A program made the translations under genes and the position numbers. The notes beneath the pieces were generated by a model. It searched no databases and was not told where the DNA came from. It saw nothing but the letters and a program-made list of their open reading frames with translations. This document shows positions 28,401-42,400 of a DNA stretch of 64,000 nt, one piece after another. The DNA is taken from the NCBI GenBank assembly GCA_963989245.1, contig OZ022348.1, forward strand, positions 37,581,442 to 37,645,441, given 5' to 3'. Position 1 is the first letter of the stretch. Each line of letters begins with the position of its first letter. The DNA comes from Nansenia antarctica. Its lineage: Eukaryota; Chordata; Actinopteri; Argentiniformes; Microstomatidae.

Positions 28401-31400
28401 ACAGACATGCTGTGATGTCATAGACCAGAACATTCAATCTGTCTAGTCTAGACTCCCTCTCACACAGACATGCTGTGATGTCATAGACCAGAACATTCTA
28501 TCTGTCTAGTCTAGACTCCCTCTCACACAGACATGCTGTGATGTCATAGACCAGAACATTCTATCTGTCTAGTCTAGACTCCCTCTCACACCAGAACATT
28601 CTATCTGTCTAGTCTAGACTCCCTCTCACACCAGAACATTCTATCTGTCTAGTCTAGACTCCCTCTCACACACAGAACATTATATCTGTCTAGTCTAGAC
28701 TCCCTCTCACACACAGAACATTCTATCTGTCTAGTCTAGACTCCCTCTCACACACAGAACATTCTATCTGTCTAGTCTAGACTCCCTCTCACACACAGAA
28801 CATTCTATCTGTCTAGTCTAGACTCCCTCTCACACAGACATGCTGTGATGTCATAGACCAGAACATTCTATCTGTCTAGTCTAGACTCCCTCCCACACAG
28901 ACATGCTGTGATGTCATAGACCAGAACATTCTATCTGTCTAGTCTAGACTCCCTCTCACACAGACATGCTGTGATGTCATAGACCAGAACATTCTATCTG
29001 TCTAGTCTAGACTCCCTCTCACACACAGAACATTCTATCTGTCTAGTCTAGACTCCCTCTCACACAGACATGCTGTGATGTCATAGACCAGAACATTCTA
29101 TTTGTCTAGTCTAGACTCCCTCTCACACAGACATGCTGTGATGTCATAGACCAGAACATTCTATCTGTCTAGTCTAGACTCCCTCTCACACAGACATGCT
29201 GTGATGTCATAGACCAGAACATTCTATCTGTCTAGTCTAGACTCCCTCTCACACAGACATGCTGTGATGTCATAGACCAGAACATTCTATCTGTCTAGTC
29301 TAGACTCCCTCTCACACCAGAACATTCTATCTGTCTAGTCTAGACTCCCTCTCACACCAGAACATTATATCTGTCTAGTCTAGACTCCCTCTCACACCAG
29401 AACATTCTATCTGTCTAGTCTAGACTCCCTCTCACTCCAGAACATTCTATCTGTCTAGTCTAGACTCCCTCTCACACACAGAACATTCTATCTGTCTAGT
29501 CTAGACTCCCTCTCACACACAGAACATTCTATCTGTCTAGTCTAGACTCCCTCTCACACAGACATAATGTGATGTCATAGACCAGAACATTCTATCTGTC
29601 TAGTCTAGACTCCCTCTCACACAGACATGCTGTGATGTCATAGACCAGAACATTCTATCTGTCTAGTCTAGACTCCCTCTCACACAGACATGCTGTGATG
29701 TCATAGACCAGAACATTCTATCTGTCTAGTCTAGACTCCCTCTCACACAGACATGCTGTGATGTCATAGACCAGAACATTCTATATGTCTAGTCTAGACT
29801 CCCTCTCACACAGACATGCTGTGATGTCATAGACCAGAACATTCTATCTGTCTAGTCTAGACTCCCTCTTACACAGACATGATGTGATGTCATAGACCAG
29901 AACATTCTATCTGTCTAGTCTAGACTCCCTCTCACACCAGAACATTCTATCTGTCTAGTCTAGACTCCCTCTCACACCAGAACATTCTATCTGTCTAGTC
30001 TAGACTCCCTCTCACACACAGAACATTCTATCTGTCTAGTCTAGACTCCCTCTCACACACAGAACATTCTATCTGTCTAGTCTAGACTCCCTCTCACACA
30101 CAGAACATTCTATCTGTCTAGTCTAGACTCCCTCTCACACACAGAACATTCTATCTGTCTAGTCTAGACTCCCTCTCACACAGACATGCTGTGATGTCAT
30201 AGACCAGAACATTCTATCTGTCTAGTCTAGACTCCCTCTCTCACAGACATGCTGTGATGTCATAGACCAGAACATTCTATCTGTCTAGTCTAGACTCCCT
30301 CTCACACAGACATGCTGTGATGTCATAGACCAGAACATTCTATCTGTCTAGTCTAGACTCCCTCTCACACAGACATGCTGTGATGTCATAGACCAGAACA
30401 TTCTATCTGTCTAGTCTAGACTCCCTCTCACACAGACATGCTGTGATGTCATAGACCAGAACATTCTATCTGTCTAGTCTAGACTCCCTCTCACACAGAC
30501 ATGCTGTGATGTCATAGACCAGAACATTCTATCTGTCTAGTCTAGACTCCCTCTCACAAAGACATGCTGTGATGTCATAGACCAGAACATTCTATCTGTC
30601 TAGTCTAGACTCCCTCTCACACAGACATGCTGTGATGTCATAGACCAGAACATTCTATCTGTCTAGTCTAGACTCCCTCTCACACCAGAACATTCTATCT
30701 GTCTAGTCTAGACTCCCTCTCACACCAGAACATTCTATCTGTCTAGTCTAGACTCCCTCTCACACCAGAACATTCTATCTGTCTAGTCTAGACTCCCTCT
30801 CACACACAGAACATTCTATCTGTCTAGTCTAGACTCCCTCTCACACACAGAACATTCTATCTGTCTAGTCTAGACTCCCTCTCACACACAGAACATTCTA
30901 TCTGTCTAGTCTAGACTCCCTCTCACACACAGAACATTCTATCTGTCTAGTCTAGACTCCCTCTCACACAGACATGCTGTGATGTCATAGACCAGAACAT
31001 TCTATCTGTCTAGTCTAGACTCCCTCTCACACAGACATGCTGTGATGTCATAGACCAGAACATTCTTTCTGTCTAGTCTAGACTCCCTCTCACACAGACA
31101 TGCTGTGATGTCATAGACCAGAACATTCTATCTGTCTAGTCTAGACTCCCTCTCACACCAGAACATTATATCTGTCTAGTCTAGACTCCCTCTCACACCA
31201 GAACATTCTATCTGTCTAGTCTAGACTCCCTCTCACACACAGAACATTCTATCTGTCCAGTCTAGACTCCCTCTCACACACAGAACATTCTATCTGTCTA
31301 GTCTAGACTCCCTCTCACACACAGAACATTCTATCTGTCTAGTCTAGACTCCCTCTCACACACAGAACATTCTATCTGTCTAGTCTAGACTCCCTCTCAC

Positions 31401-34400
31401 ACAGACATGCTGTGATGTCATAGACCAGAACATTCTATCTGTCTAGTCTAGACTCCCTCTCACACAGACATGCTGTGATGTCATAGACCAGAACATTCTA
31501 TCTGTCTAGTCTAGACTCCCTCTCACACAGACATGCTGTGATGTCATAGACCAGAACATTCTATCTGTCTAGTCTAGACTCCCTCTCACACAGACATGCT
31601 GTGATGTCATAGACCAGAACATTCAATCTGTCTAGTCTAGACTCCCTCTCACACAGACATGCTGTGATGTCATAGACCAGAACATTCTATCTGTCTAGTC
31701 TAGACTCCCTCTCACACAGACATGCTGTGATGTCATAGACCAGAACATTCTATCTGTCTAGTCTAGACTCCCTCTCACACCAGAACATTCTATCTGTCTA
31801 GTCTAGACTCCCTCTCACACCAGAACATTCTATCTGTCTAGTCTAGACTCCCTCTCACACACAGAACATTCTATCTGTCTAGTCTAGACTCCCTCTCACA
31901 CACAGAACATTCTATCTGTCTAGTCTAGACTCCCTCTCACACACAGAACATTCTATCTGTCTAGTCTAGACTCCCTCTCACACACAGAACATTCTATCTG
32001 TCTAGTCTAGACTCCCTCTCACACAGACATGCTGTGATGTCATAGACCAGAACATTCTATCTGTCTAGTCTAGACTCCCTCCCACACAGACATGCTGTGA
32101 TGTCATAGACCAGAACATTCTATCTGTCTAGTCTAGACTCCCTCTCACACAGACATGCTGTGATGTCATAGACCAGAACATTCTATCTGTCTAGTCTAGA
32201 CTCCCTCTCACACAGACATGCTGTGATGTCATAGACCAGAACATTCTATCTGTCTAGTCTAGACTCCCTCTCACACAGACATGCTGTGATGTCATAGACC
32301 AGAACATTCTATCTGTCTAGTCTAGACTCCCTCTCACACAGACATGCTGTGATGTCATAGACCAGAACATTCTATCTGTCTAGTCTAGACTCCCTCTCAC
32401 ACAGACATGCTGTGATGTCATAGACCAGAACATTCTATCTGTCTAGTCTAGACTCCCTCTCACACCAGAACATTCTATCTGTCTAGTCTAGACTCCCTCT
32501 CACACACAGAAACTTCTATCTGTCTAGTCTAGACTCCCTCTCACACAGACATGCTGTGATGTCATAGACCAGAACATTCTATCTGTCTAGTCTAGACTCC
32601 CTCTCACACAGACATGCTGTGATGTCATAGACCAGAACATTCTATCTGTCTAGTCTAGACTCCCTCTCACACACAGAACATTCTATCTGTCTAGTCTAGA
32701 CTCCCTCTCACACAGACATGCTGTGATGTCATAGACCAGAACATTCTATTTGTCTAGTCTAGACTCCCTCTCACACAGACATGCTGTGATGTCATAGACC
32801 AGAACATTCTATCTGTCTAGTCTAGACTCCCTCTCACACAGACATGCTGTGATGTCATAGACCAGAACATTCTATCTGTCTAGTCTAGACTCCCTCTCAC
32901 ACCAGAACATTATATCTGTCTAGTCTAGACTCCCTCTCACACCAGAACATTCTATCTGTCTAGTCTAGACTCCCTCTCACTCCAGAACATTCTATCTGTC
33001 TAGTCTAGACTCCCTCTCACACACAGAACATTCTATCTGTCTAGTCTAGACTCCCTCTCACACACAGAACATTCTATCTGTCTAGTCTAGACTCCCTCTC
33101 ACACAGACATAATGTGATGTCATAGACCAGAACATTCTATCTGTCTCGTCTAGACTCCCTCTCACACAGACATGCTGTGATGTCATAGACCAGAACATTC
33201 TATCTGTCTAGTCTAGACTCCCTCTCACACAGACATGCTGTGATGTCATAGACCAGAACATTCTATCTGTCTAGTCTAGACTCCCTCTCACACAGACAGG
33301 CTGTGATGTCATAGACCAGAACATTCTATCTGTCTAGTCTAGACTCCCTCTCACACAGACATGCTGTGATGTCATAGACCAGAACATTCTATCTGTCTAG
33401 TCTAGACTCCCTCTCACACAGACATGATGTGATGTCATAGACCAGAACATTCTATCTGTCTAGGCTAGACTCCCTCTCACACCAGAACATTCTATCTGTC
33501 TAGTCTAGACTCCCTCTCACACCAGAACATTCTATCTGTCTAGTCTAGACTCCCTCTCACACACAGAACATTCTATCTGTCTAGTCTAGACTCCCTCTCA
33601 CACACAGAACATTCTATCTGTCTAGTCTAGACTCCCTCTCACACACAGAACATTCTATCTGTCTAGTCTAGACTCCCTCTCACACACAGAACATTCTATC
33701 TGTCTAGTCTAGACTCCCTCTCACACAGACATGCTGTGATGTCATAGACCAGAACATTATATCTGTCTAGTCTAGACTCCCTCCCACACAGACATGCTGT
33801 GATGTCATAGACCAGAACATTCTATCTGTCTAGTCTAGACTCCCTCTCACACAGACATGCTGTGATGTCATAGACCAGAACATTCTATCTGTCTAGTCTA
33901 GACTCCCTCTCACACAGACATGCTGTGATGTCATAGACCAGAACATTCTATCTGTCTAGTCTAGACTCCCTCTCACACAGACATGCTGTGATGTCATAGA
34001 CCAGAACATTCTATCTGTCTAGTCTAGACTCCCTCTCACACAGACATGCTGTGATGTCATAGACCAGAACATTCTATCTGTCTAGTCTAGACTCCCTCTC
34101 ACACCAGAACATTCTATCTGTCTAGTCTAGACTCCCTCTCACACCAGAACATTCTATCTGTCTAGTCTAGACTCCCTCTCACACCAGAACATTCTATCTG
34201 TCTAGTCTAGACCCCCTCTCACACCAGAACATTCTATCTGTCTAGTCTAGACTCCCTCTCACACACAGAACATTCTATCTGTCTAGTCTAGACCCCCTCT
34301 CACACCAGAACATTCTATCTGTCTAGTCTAGACTCCCTCTCACACACAGAACATTCTATCTGTCTAGTCTAGACTCCCTCTCACACACAGAACATTCTAT

Positions 34401-37400
34401 CTGTCTAGTCTAGACTCCCTCTCACACAGACATGCTGTGATGTCATAGACCAGAACATTCTATCTGTCTAGTCTAGACTCCCTCTCACACAGTTATGCTG
34501 TGATGTCATAGACCAGAACATTCTATCTGTCTAGTCTAGACTCCCTCTCACACAGACATGCTGTGATGTCATAGACCAGAACATTCTATCTGTCTAGTCT
34601 AGACTCCCTCTCACACAGACATGCTGTGATGTCATAGACCAGAACATTCTATCTGTCTAGTCTAGACTCCCTCTCACACAGACATGCTGTGATGTCATAG
34701 ACCAGAACATTCTATCTGTCTAGTCTAGACTCCCTCTCACACAGACATGCTGTGATGTCATAGACCAGAACATTCTATCTGTCTAGTCTAGACTCCCTCT
34801 CACACAGACATGCTGTGATGTCATAGACCAGAACATTCTATCTGTCTAGTCTAGACTCCCTCTCACACAGACATGCTGTGATGTCATAGACCAGAACATT
34901 CTATCTGTCTAGTCTAGACTCCCTCTCACACAGACATGCTGTGATGTCATAGACCAGAACATTCTATCTGTCTAGTCTAGACTCCCTCTCACACAGACAT
35001 GCTGTGATGTCATAGACCAGAACATTCTATCTGTCTAGTCTAGACTCCCTCTCACAAAGACATGCTGTGATGTCATAGACCAGAACATTCTATCTGTCTA
35101 GTCTAGACTCCCTCTCACACAGACATGCTGTGATGTCATAGACCAGAACATTCTATCTGTCTAGTCTAGACTCCCTCTCACACCAGAACATTCTATCTGT
35201 CTAGTCTAGACTCCCTCTCACACCAGAACATTCTATCTGTCTAGTCTAGACTCCCTCTCACACCAGAACATTCTATCTGTCTAGTCTAGACTCCCTCTCA
35301 CACACAGAACATTCTATCTGTCTAGTCTAGACTCCCTCTCACACACAGAACATTATATCTGTCTAGTCTAGACTCCCTCTCACACACAGAACATTCTATC
35401 TGTCTAGTCTAGACTCCCTCTCACACACAGAACATTCTATCTGTCTAGTCTAGACTCCCTCTCACACACAGAACATTCTATCTGTCTAGTCTAGACTCCC
35501 TCTCACACAGACATGCTGTGATGTCATAGACCAGAACATTCTATCTGTCTAGTCTAGACTCCCTCTCACACAGACATGCTGTGATGTCATAGACCAGAAC
35601 ATTCTATCTGTCTAGTCTAGACTCCCTCTCACACAGACATGCTGTGATGTCATACACCAGAACATTCTATCTGTCTAGTCTAGACTCCCTCTCACACCAG
35701 AACATTATATCTGTCTAGTCTAGACTCCCTCTCACACCAGAACATTCTATCTGTCTAGTCTAGACTCCCTCTCACACACCAGAACATTCTATCTGTCCAG
35801 TCTAGACTCCCTCTCACACACAGAACATTCTATCTGTCTAGTCTAGACTCCCTCTCACACACAGAACATTCTATCTGTCTAGTCTAGACTCCCTCTCACA
35901 CACAGAACATTCTATCTGTCTAGTCTAGACTCCCTCTCACACAGACATGCTGTGATGTCATAGACCAGAACATTCTATCTGTCTAGTCTAGACTCCCTCT
36001 CACACAGACATGCTGTGATGTCATAGACCAGAACATTCTATCTGTCTAGTCTAGACTCCCTCTCACAAAGACATGCTGTGATGTCATAGACCAGAACATT
36101 CTATCTGTCTAGTCTAGACTCCCTCTCACACAGACATGCTGGGATGTCATAGACCAGAACATTCTATCTGTCTAGTCTAGACTCCCTCTCACACCAGAAC
36201 ATTCTATCTGTCTAGTCTAGACTCCCTCTCACACCAGAACATTCTATCTGTCTAGTCTAGACTCCCTCTCACACCAGAACATTCTATCTGTCTAGTCTAG
36301 ACTCCCTCTCACACACAGAACATTCTATCTGTCTAGTCTAGACTCCCTCTCACACACAGAACATTCTATCTGTCTAGTCTAGACTCCCTCTCACACACAG
36401 AACATTCTATCTGTCTAGTCTAGACTCCCTCTCACACACAGAACATTCTATCTGTCTAGTCTAGACTCCCTCTCACACAGACATGCTGTGATGTCATAGA
36501 CCAGAACATTCTATCTGTCTAGTCTAGACTCCCTCTCACACAGACATGCTGTGATGTCATAGACCAGAACATTCTATCTGTCTAGTCTAGACTCCCTCTC
36601 ACACAGACATGCTGTGATGTCATAGACCAGAACATTCTATCTGTCTAGTCTAGACTCCCTCTCACACAGACATGCTGTGATGTCATAGACCAGAACATTC
36701 TATCTGTCTAGTCTAGACTCCCTCTCACACAGACATGCTGTGATGTCATAGACCAGAACATTCTATCTGTCTAGTCTAGACTCCCTCTCACACCAGAACA
36801 TTCTATCTGTCTAGTCTAGACTCCCTCTCACACACAGAAACTTCTATCTGTCTAGTCTAGACTCCCTCTCACACAGACATGCTGTGATGTCATAGACCAG
36901 AACATTCTATCTGTCTAGTCTAGACTCCCTCTCACACAGACATGCTGTGATGTCATAGACCAGAACATTCTATCTGTCTAGTCTAGACTCCCTCTCACAC
37001 ACAGAACATTCTATCTGTCTAGTCTAGACTCCCTCTCACACAGACATGCTGTGATGTCATAGACCAGAACATTCTATTTGTCTAGTCTAGACTCCCTCTC
37101 ACACAGACATGCTGTGATGTCATAGACCAGAACATTCTATCTGTCTAGTCTAGACTCCCTCTCACACAGACATGCTGTGATGTCATAGACCAGAACATTC
37201 TATCTGTCTAGTCTAGACTCCCTCTCACACCAGAACATTATATCTGTCTAGTCTAGACTCCCTCTCACACCAGAACATTCTATCTGTCTAGTCTAGACTC
37301 CCTCTCACTCCAGAACATTCTATCTGTCTAGTCTAGACTCCCTCTCACACACAGAACATTCTATCTGTCTAGTCTAGACTCCCTCTCACACACAGAACAT

Positions 37401-39030
37401 TCTATCTGTCTAGTCTAGACTCCCTCTCACACAGACATAATGTGATGTCATAGACCAGAACATTCTATCTGTCTAGTCTAGACTCCCTCTCACACAGACA
37501 TGCTGTGATGTCATAGACCAGAACATTCTATCTGTCTAGTCTAGACTCCCTCTCACACAGACATGCTGTGATGTCATAGACCAGAACATTCTATCTGTCT
37601 AGTCTAGACTCCCTCTCACACAGACAGGCTGTGATGTCATAGACCAGAACATTCTATCTGTCTAGTCTAGACTCCCTCTCACACAGACATGCTGTGATGT
37701 CATAGACCAGAACATTCTATCTGTCTAGTCTAGACTCCCTCTCACACAGACATGATGTGATGTCATAGACCAGAACATTCTATCTGTCTAGGCTAGACTC
37801 CCTCTCACACCAGAACATTCTATCTGTCTAGTCTAGACTCCCTCTCACACCAGAACATTCTATCTGTCTAGTCTAGACTCCCTCTCACACACAGAACATT
37901 CTATCTGTCTAGTCTAGACTCCCTCTCACACACAGAACATTCTATCTGTCTAGTCTAGACTCCCTCTCACACACAGAACATTCTATCTGTCTAGTCTAGA
38001 CTCCCTCTCACACACAGAACATTCTATCTGTCTAGTCTAGACTCCCTCTCACACAGACATGCTGTGATGTCATAGACCAGAACATTATATCTGTCTAGTC
38101 TAGACTCCCTCCCACACAGACATGCTGTGATGTCATAGACCAGAACATTCTATCTGTCTAGTCTAGACTCCCTCTCACACAGACATGCTGTGATGTCATA
38201 GACCAGAACATTCTATCTGTCTAGTCTAGACTCCCTCTCACACAGACATGCTGTGATGTCATAGACCAGAACATTCTATCTGTCTAGTCTAGACTCCCTC
38301 TCACACAGACATGCTGTGATGTCATAGACCAGAACATTCTATCTGTCTAGTCTAGACTCCCTCTCACACAGACATGCTGTGATGTCATAGACCAGAACAT
38401 TCTATCTGTCTAGTCTAGACTCCCTCTCACACCAGAACATTCTATCTGTCTAGTCTAGACTCCCTCTCACACCAGAACATTCTATCTGTCTAGTCTAGAC
38501 TCCCTCTCACACCAGAACATTCTATCTGTCTAGTCTAGACCCCCTCTCACACCAGAACATTCTATCTGTCTAGTCTAGACTCCCTCTCACACACAGAACA
38601 TTCTATCTGTCTAGTCTAGACTCCCTCTCACACACAGAACATTCTATCTGTCTAGTCTAGACCCCCTCTCACACCAGAACATTCTATCTGTCTAGTCTAG
38701 ACTCCCTCTCACACACAGAACATTCTATCTGTCTAGTCTAGACTCCCTCTCACACCAGAACATTCTATCTGTCTAGTCTAGACTCCCTCTCACACAGACA
38801 TGCTGTGATGTCATAGACCAGAACATTCTATCTGTCTAGTCTAGACTCCCTCTCACACAGACATGCTGTGATGTCATAGACCAGAACATTCTATCTGTCT
38901 AGTCTAGACTCCCTCTCACACAGACATGCTGTGATGTCATAGACCAGAACATTCTATCTGTCTAGTCTAGACTCCCTCTCACACAGACATGCTGTGATGT
39001 CATAGACCAGAACATTCTATCTGTCTAGTC

Positions 39031-39428
39031 CGTAACTGGACCCTCTAAATCAAAAATCAGATTAAAAGACCCGAACTACCCACTGTACATACTTTGTGTT
39101 TTGTCCCCCGCCCCCACCTGTGGTGTATGTCCCCACCTGTCCTACCCGCTGTACATACCTTATGTTTTGTTGTATTGTTCTTCCCATGATGGATGTGTGT
39201 TTATCTTGTAGATAGTAATAGTTATTTGTCTGTATTATCTTGTAGATAGTACTAGCTTTTTTGTCTGTCTTACATGTAACGATGAATTGAGAATCAAGGA
39301 CCCCAATTGAAATAAGCCAGTGGCTTTCTTGGGTTTTTATCCTGTTAGTTGACCTTGTATGTAATATGTACTTTCATGTACCTACTTCTGCAAATCTTCT
39401 AATAAAGTTTTCAATCAATCAATCAATC
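39031..39428 (+). mobile_element. Retroposon-like insert: 3' end of an unidentified non-LTR element
   Basis: A 398-bp non-satellite segment lies inside a unit. The satellite phase is kept across it, with GTCTAGTC at the left edge and TAGACTCC resuming at 39429, so any target duplication is at most about 2 bp (TC). The insert ends with an AATAAA signal (39401-39406) and a short TCAA/CAAT tetranucleotide tail (39411-39428). This is the usual look of a 5'-truncated LINE or SINE 3' end in fish. It has internal imperfect duplications: a CTGTACATAC-containing segment (about 39070 and 39140) and TTATCTTGTAGATAGTA at 39201 and 39235. No ORF survives and the clade cannot be assigned by eye. Confidence 0.6.
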
Positions 39429-42400
39429 TAGACTCCCTCTCACACAGACATGCTGTGATGTCATAGACCAGAACATTCTATCTGTCTAGTCTAGACTCCC
39501 TCTCACACAGACATGCTGTGATGTCATAGACCAGAACATTCTATCTGTCTAGTCTAGACTCCCTCTCACACAGACATGCTGTGATGTCATAGACCAGAAC
39601 ATTATATCTGTCTAGTCTAGACTCCCTCTCACACAGACATGCTGTGATGTCATAGACCAGAACATTATATCTGTCTAGTCTAGACTCCCTCTCACACAGA
39701 CATGCTGTGATGTCATAGACCAGAACATTATATCTGTCTAGTCTAGACTCCCTCTCACACCAGAACATTCTATCTGTCTAGTCTAGACTCCCTCTCACAC
39801 ACAGAACATTCTATCTGTCTAGTCTAGACTCCCTCTCACACACAGAACATTCTATCTGTCTAGTCTAGACTCCCTCTCACACAGACATGCTGTGATGTCA
39901 TAGACCAGAACATTCTATCTGTCTAGTCTAGACTCCCTCTCACACAGACATGCTGTGATGTCATAGACCAGAACATTCTATCTGTCTAGTCTAGACTCCC
40001 TCTCACACCAGAACATTCTATCTGTCTAGTCTAGACTCCCTCTCACACCAGAACATTCTATCTGTCTAGTCTAGACTCCCTCTCACACCAGAACATTCTA
40101 TCTGTCTAGTCTAGACTCCCTCTCACACACAGAACATTCTATCTGTCTAGTCTAGACTCCCTCTCACACACAGAACATTCTATCTGTCTAGTCTAGACTC
40201 CCTCTCACACAGACATGCTGTGATGTCATAGACCAGAACATTCTATCTGTCTAGTCTAGACTCCCTCTCACACAGACATGCTGTGATGTCATAGACCAGA
40301 CCATTCTATCTGTCTAGTCTAGACTCCCTCTCACACAGACATGCTGTGATGTCATAGACCAGAACATTCTATCTGTCTAGTCTACACTCCCTCTCACACC
40401 AGAACATTCTATCTGTCTAGTCTAGACTCCCTCTCACACCAGAACATTCTATCTGTCTAGTCTAGACTCCCTCTCACACCAGAACATTATATCTGTCTAG
40501 TCTAGACTCCCTCTCACACACAGAACATTCTATCTGTCTAATCTAGACTCCCTCTCACACACAGAACATTCTATCTGTCTAGTCTAGACTCCCTCTCACA
40601 CACAGAACATTATATCTGTCTAGTCTAGACTCCCTCTCAAACAGACATGCTGTGATGTCATAGACCAGAACATTCTATCTGTCTAGTCTAGACTCCCTCT
40701 CACACACATAACATTCTATCTGTCTAGTCTAGACTCCCTCTCACACCAGAACATTCTATCTGTCTAGTCTAGACTCCCTCTCACACCAGAACATTATATC
40801 TGTCTAGTCTAGACTCCCTCTCACACACAGAACATTCTATCTGTCTAGTCTAGACTCCCTCTCACACACAGAACATTATATCTGTCTAGTCTAGACTCCC
40901 TCTCACACAGACATGCTGTGATGTCATAGACCAGAACATTCTATCTGTCTAGTCTAGACTCCCTCTCACACAGACATGCTGTGATGTCATAGACCAGAAC
41001 ATTCTATCTCTCTAGTCTAGACTCCCTCTCACACCAGAACATTCTATCTGTCTAGTCTAGACTCCCTCTCACACCAGAACATTCTATCTGTCTAGTCTAG
41101 ACTCCCTCTCACACCAGAACATTCTATCTGTCTAGTCTAGACTCCCTCTCACACAGACATGCTGTGATGTCATAGACCAGAACATTCTATCTGTCTAGTC
41201 TAGACTCCCTCTCACACAGACATGCTGTGATGTCATAGACCAGAACATTCTATCTGTCTAGTCTAGACTCCCTCTCACACAGACATGCTGTGATGTCATA
41301 GACCAGAACATTCTATCTGTCTAGTCTAGACTCCCTCTCACACAGACATGCTGTGATGTCATAGACCAGAACATTCTATCTGTCTAGTCTAGACTCCCTC
41401 TCACACAGACATGCTGTGATGTCATAGACCAGAACATTCTATCTGTCTAGTCTAGACTCCCTCTCACACAGACATGCTGTGATGTCATAGACCAGAACAT
41501 TATATCTGTCTAGTCTAGACTCCCTCTCACACAGACATGCTGTGATGTCATAGACCAGAACATTATATCTGTCTAGTCTAGACTCCCTCTCACACAGACA
41601 TGCTGTGATGTCATAGACCAGAACATTATATCTGTCTAGTCTAGACTCCCTCTCACACCAGAACATTCTATCTGTCTAGTCTAGACTCCCTCTCACACAG
41701 AGAACATTCTATCTGTCTAGTCTAGACTCCCTCTCACACACAGAACATTCTATCTGTCTAGTCTAGACTCCCTCTCACACAGACATGCTGTGATGTCATA
41801 GACCAGAACATTCTATCTGTCTAGTCTAGACTCCCTCTCACACAGACATGCTGTGATGTCATAGACCAGAACATTCTATCTGTCTAGTCTAGACTCCCTC
41901 TCACACCAGAACATTCTATCTGTCTAGTCTAGACTCCCTCTCACACCAGAACATTCTATCTGTCTAGTCTAGACTCCCTCTCACACCAGAACATTCTATC
42001 TGTCTAGTCTAGACTCCCTCTCACACACAGAACATTCTATCTGTCTAGTCTAGACTCCCTCTCACACACAGAACATTCTATCTGTCTAGTCTAGACTCCC
42101 TCTCACACAGACATGCTGTGATGTCATAGACCAGAACATTCTATCTGTCTAGTCTAGACTCCCTCTCACACAGACATGCTGTGATGTCATAGACCAGACC
42201 ATTCTATCTGTCTAGTCTAGACTCCCTCTCACACAGACATGCTGTGATGTCATAGACCAGAACATTCTATCTGTCTAGTCTAGACTCCCTCTCACACCAG
42301 AACATTCTATCTGTCTAGTCTAGACTCCCTCTCACACCAGAACATTCTATCTGTCTAGTCTAGACTCCCTCTCACACCAAAACATTATATCTGTCTAGTC

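Larger units (their letters stand above)
1..39030. repeat. Satellite array, left domain (63/40/41-bp units)
   Basis: Uninterrupted head-to-tail array that continues beyond the left window edge. Three unit types alternate. The 63-bp L unit reads TCTAGACTCCCTCTCACACA, then a GACATGCTGTGATGTCATAG module, then ACCAGAACATTCTATCTG and TCTAG. The 40-bp A unit and the 41-bp B unit lack 23 and 22 bp of the central module. Runs of L (typically 3 to 8) are followed by 1-3 A and then 2-6 B, with a few exceptions (for example near 8940, 13200 and 19640). Private variants such as ATTCAATC (4232, 7385, 10663, 15303, 17991, 20603, 23626, 26649, 28432, 31621) recur about every 1.8 to 4.6 kb and mark higher-order repeats. 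No gene is present. Unit identity is very high, so the expansion looks recent. The satellite family cannot be named. Confidence 0.97.
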
